Below, one piece after another: positions 7,731 to 9,119 of a stretch of 9,119 nt of DNA. Position numbers and translations under genes: made by a program. The stretch lies in assembly GCA_025458755.1 (NCBI GenBank), contig JALORT010000050.1:1-9119 (forward strand), given 5' to 3'. Each line of letters opens with the position of its first letter. Within the stretch, counting starts at the first letter, position 1. Source of the stretch: Methylotetracoccus sp. (GTDB lineage Bacteria > Pseudomonadota > Gammaproteobacteria > Methylococcales > Methylococcaceae). The notes under the pieces are model-generated. The model searched no databases. It was not told the origin of the DNA and saw only the letters and a program-made list of their open reading frames with translations.

Positions 7731-8240
7731 ATGTTGGAACACGAAGCCAAAGAAAAGCTTTCATTGCTGGCCGACGATCGGCTTGATGCCGCAGCGGCAA
7801 TGAAGTTATTGAAATGCATGGAAACTGACCGGGAGTTGGGTGCGGCCTACTCCCGCTACCTGTTGATCGGTGAGTCGCTGAGAAGCAAGGGAAAGATCAT
7901 TCCCGATCCGCAATTCGTCGACCGCGTTCATGCGGCGATCGCAAGCGAGCCTCGGGTCTTAGCGCCGGTATGGGCAAAGACCCTTCGAGATCGCGGGGTG
8001 ACCCTCGCGTTGGCGGCTACTCTGGCCGGTTTGGCGGTCTTCGTGGGTGAGTCCGTGGTGCGTCAGTACGACTTGGGTCCGCCCGGATTGGAACAACAGG
8101 CTCGAACCAGCGAGTCCGCTGACATCGCCAGCAACGTAGATACCTATTTGGTGAACCACAACGGGACATCCTATTTGGCGGCGAATGGAGGCCTACTGCC
8201 GTATTTGCGAGTCGTCAGTCACGGCACTTCCGGATACTAG
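7731..8240 (+). CDS. rseA: Sigma-E anti-sigma factor RseA (MucA-like)
   Basis: Single-pass inner-membrane protein that holds sigma-E inactive until regulated proteolysis (DegS/AlgW-type, then RseP-type) releases it. The cytoplasmic N-terminal domain is about residues 1-86, with LSLLADDRLD, AAYSRYLLIGESLR and FVDRVHAAIASEP matching the family pattern. One membrane segment is at about 89-106 (GVTLALAATLAGLAVFVG). The periplasmic tail ends with YLVNH (139-143) and LLPYLRVVS (155-163), like the end of Pseudomonas MucA and unlike the Gln-rich E. coli tail. It is short: 169 residues against about 194 for MucA and 216 for E. coli RseA. ATG 7731 has GGGG (7719-7722) 8 nt upstream; GTG 7722 overlaps the rpoE stop and would add three residues. 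It begins 5 nt after rpoE, so translation is probably coupled. Confidence 0.92.
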   Translation: MLEHEAKEKLSLLADDRLDAAAAMKLLKCMETDRELGAAYSRYLLIGESLRSKGKIIPDPQFVDRVHAAIASEPRVLAPVWAKTLRDRGVTLALAATLAGLAVFVGESVVRQYDLGPPGLEQQARTSESADIASNVDTYLVNHNGTSYLAANGGLLPYLRVVSHGTSGY

Positions 8241-8246
8241 GTCTTG

Positions 8247-9119
8247 ATGTTATCCAGGACGACGGGCGCGCGGGTGGGATGGCGCGCACTCCCCCGGCTC
8301 AGCGGTGTCGCTCTCACCTGGCTCTTATCGGGTGCGGTGTCGGCACAGCAAGCTGAATCGGCCGAGCAGTTGCTTAATTCGATGCGAAGCGCGATGGCAG
8401 AAACGACATTCCGCGGCATCGTCGCATATTCGAAAAGCAATCGGGTCGAAAATATGGAGATCCTGCACGCGGTAGTGGGGGGTGTCGAGCGGGAGAAACT
8501 AATCTCGCTGAACGGGCCGATGCGCGAGGTAGTTCGTCATGGTCACGAGGTGAAATGCTACTTCCCGGACAGCGGAACCGTGTTCATCGGCGCCAAGCCC
8601 AGCGGAAAGTCAGCATTCGTCGATCTGCCCGACGATTTTTTGAAACTGGGTGCTTATTATGAATTTGCTTTAGGCCGGCGGGAGCGCATTGCTCAGCGGG
8701 ACGCTCAAGAGGTAAAGATCAATCCTCGCGATGACCTCCGCTACGGTCGACGGATCTGGGTTGATTTGGCGTCGCGGTTAGCTTTGAAGGTAGAGTTGGT
8801 TGACGAGCGGGATAACGTCATTGAACAGATGGTGTTTTCGTCTCTGCAGCTTGACCCTGCGATTGTTACGGAAGAATTTGACTTGTCGCTGAGTCAGCAA
8901 AAACTGAAGTGGGAAACTTCGGAGCATACGCCGATCCCGATCGAGTCGCTGCGCTGGCGGTTGCAGAGTGTTCCTCCGGGTTTTCAAATCGTGTCCTTTT
9001 CCCGGGTGAGGGAGGCCTCTCCCGATCGACTGATCGAACATCTCCTGCTCAGTGATGGCTTGTCTTCGATATCAGTGTACTTCGATCGCGTCGGTGAGCG
9101 GCTGATCGTCGGTCAGGCT
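8247..9119 (+). CDS. rseB: Sigma-E regulatory protein RseB (MucB-like), cut off at right edge
   Basis: Periplasmic protein that binds the RseA tail and shields it from the first protease; in E. coli it also senses lipopolysaccharide signals. There are 291 codons here and the family is about 320 residues, so about 30 C-terminal residues lie outside. A signal peptide is clear: Arg-rich start, hydrophobic core SGVALTWLLSGAVS, probable cleavage after AVSA (residue 33). The mature part opens with AEQLLNSMRSAM and TTFRGIVAYSKSNRVENMEI, typical of the lipoprotein-carrier-like N-terminal domain. LRWRLQSVPPGFQIVSFSR and IEHLLLSDGLSSISVYFDRV are the family's C-terminal-domain signatures. It starts 6 nt after rseA with only a weak AGG ribosome site, which suits translational coupling. 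The next gene is likely rseC or a mucD-type protease gene, but that is not visible. Confidence 0.95.
   Translation, partial: MLSRTTGARVGWRALPRLSGVALTWLLSGAVSAQQAESAEQLLNSMRSAMAETTFRGIVAYSKSNRVENMEILHAVVGGVEREKLISLNGPMREVVRHGHEVKCYFPDSGTVFIGAKPSGKSAFVDLPDDFLKLGAYYEFALGRRERIAQRDAQEVKINPRDDLRYGRRIWVDLASRLALKVELVDERDNVIEQMVFSSLQLDPAIVTEEFDLSLSQQKLKWETSEHTPIPIESLRWRLQSVPPGFQIVSFSRVREASPDRLIEHLLLSDGLSSISVYFDRVGERLIVGQA

Noticed and set aside
8237..8440. Minus-strand frame of 67 codons over the start of rseB
   Set aside because: The plus-strand frame here gives a clear signal peptide and RseB sequence in the expected operon position.

Overview
The window reads as a piece of a gammaproteobacterial chromosome of fairly high G+C. 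The main reason is the right half: nadB transcribed divergently from rpoE-rseA-rseB is the classic gammaproteobacterial sigma-E locus. The anti-sigma factor has a Pseudomonas MucA-like C-terminal tail rather than the Gln-rich E. coli tail. A methanotroph-type or other environmental gammaproteobacterium would fit the neighbouring glycogen cluster, but that is inference and the sequence does not settle the genus.

Left half (1-5171), glycogen/alpha-glucan metabolism. glgB (branching enzyme, minus strand, cut off at the left edge) is divergent from glgC (ADP-glucose pyrophosphorylase, plus strand), with 125 bp between the two starts. A 253-bp spacer rich in short inverted repeats separates glgC from malQ (4-alpha-glucanotransferase, GH77), which is also on the plus strand. 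GlgC makes ADP-glucose, the glycogen synthase donor; GlgB adds the alpha-1,6 branches; MalQ rearranges maltodextrins. No glycogen synthase or phosphorylase gene lies inside the window. All diagnostic catalytic residues are present. MalQ carries an unusual tail of about 48 residues after the point where the GH77 domain ends.

Middle (5172-5313). malQ and nadB converge here, with 142 bp of GC-rich inverted repeats between them that may act as a bidirectional transcription end.

Right half (5314-9119). nadB (L-aspartate oxidase, first step of NAD synthesis) is on the minus strand. A 231-bp divergent region follows, with a good sigma-70-like promoter and a possible sigma-E-like promoter pointing to rpoE. 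Then come rpoE (sigma-E/AlgU), rseA (membrane anti-sigma factor, MucA-like) and rseB (periplasmic regulator, MucB-like, cut off at the right edge), tightly spaced as one operon for the envelope-stress response.

I did not find a mobile element, CRISPR array, tRNA/rRNA gene or a clearly new system. The points most worth a second look are the MalQ tail with a possible frame slip, the mutually exclusive hairpins in the glgC-malQ spacer, and the tandem promoters of rpoE.
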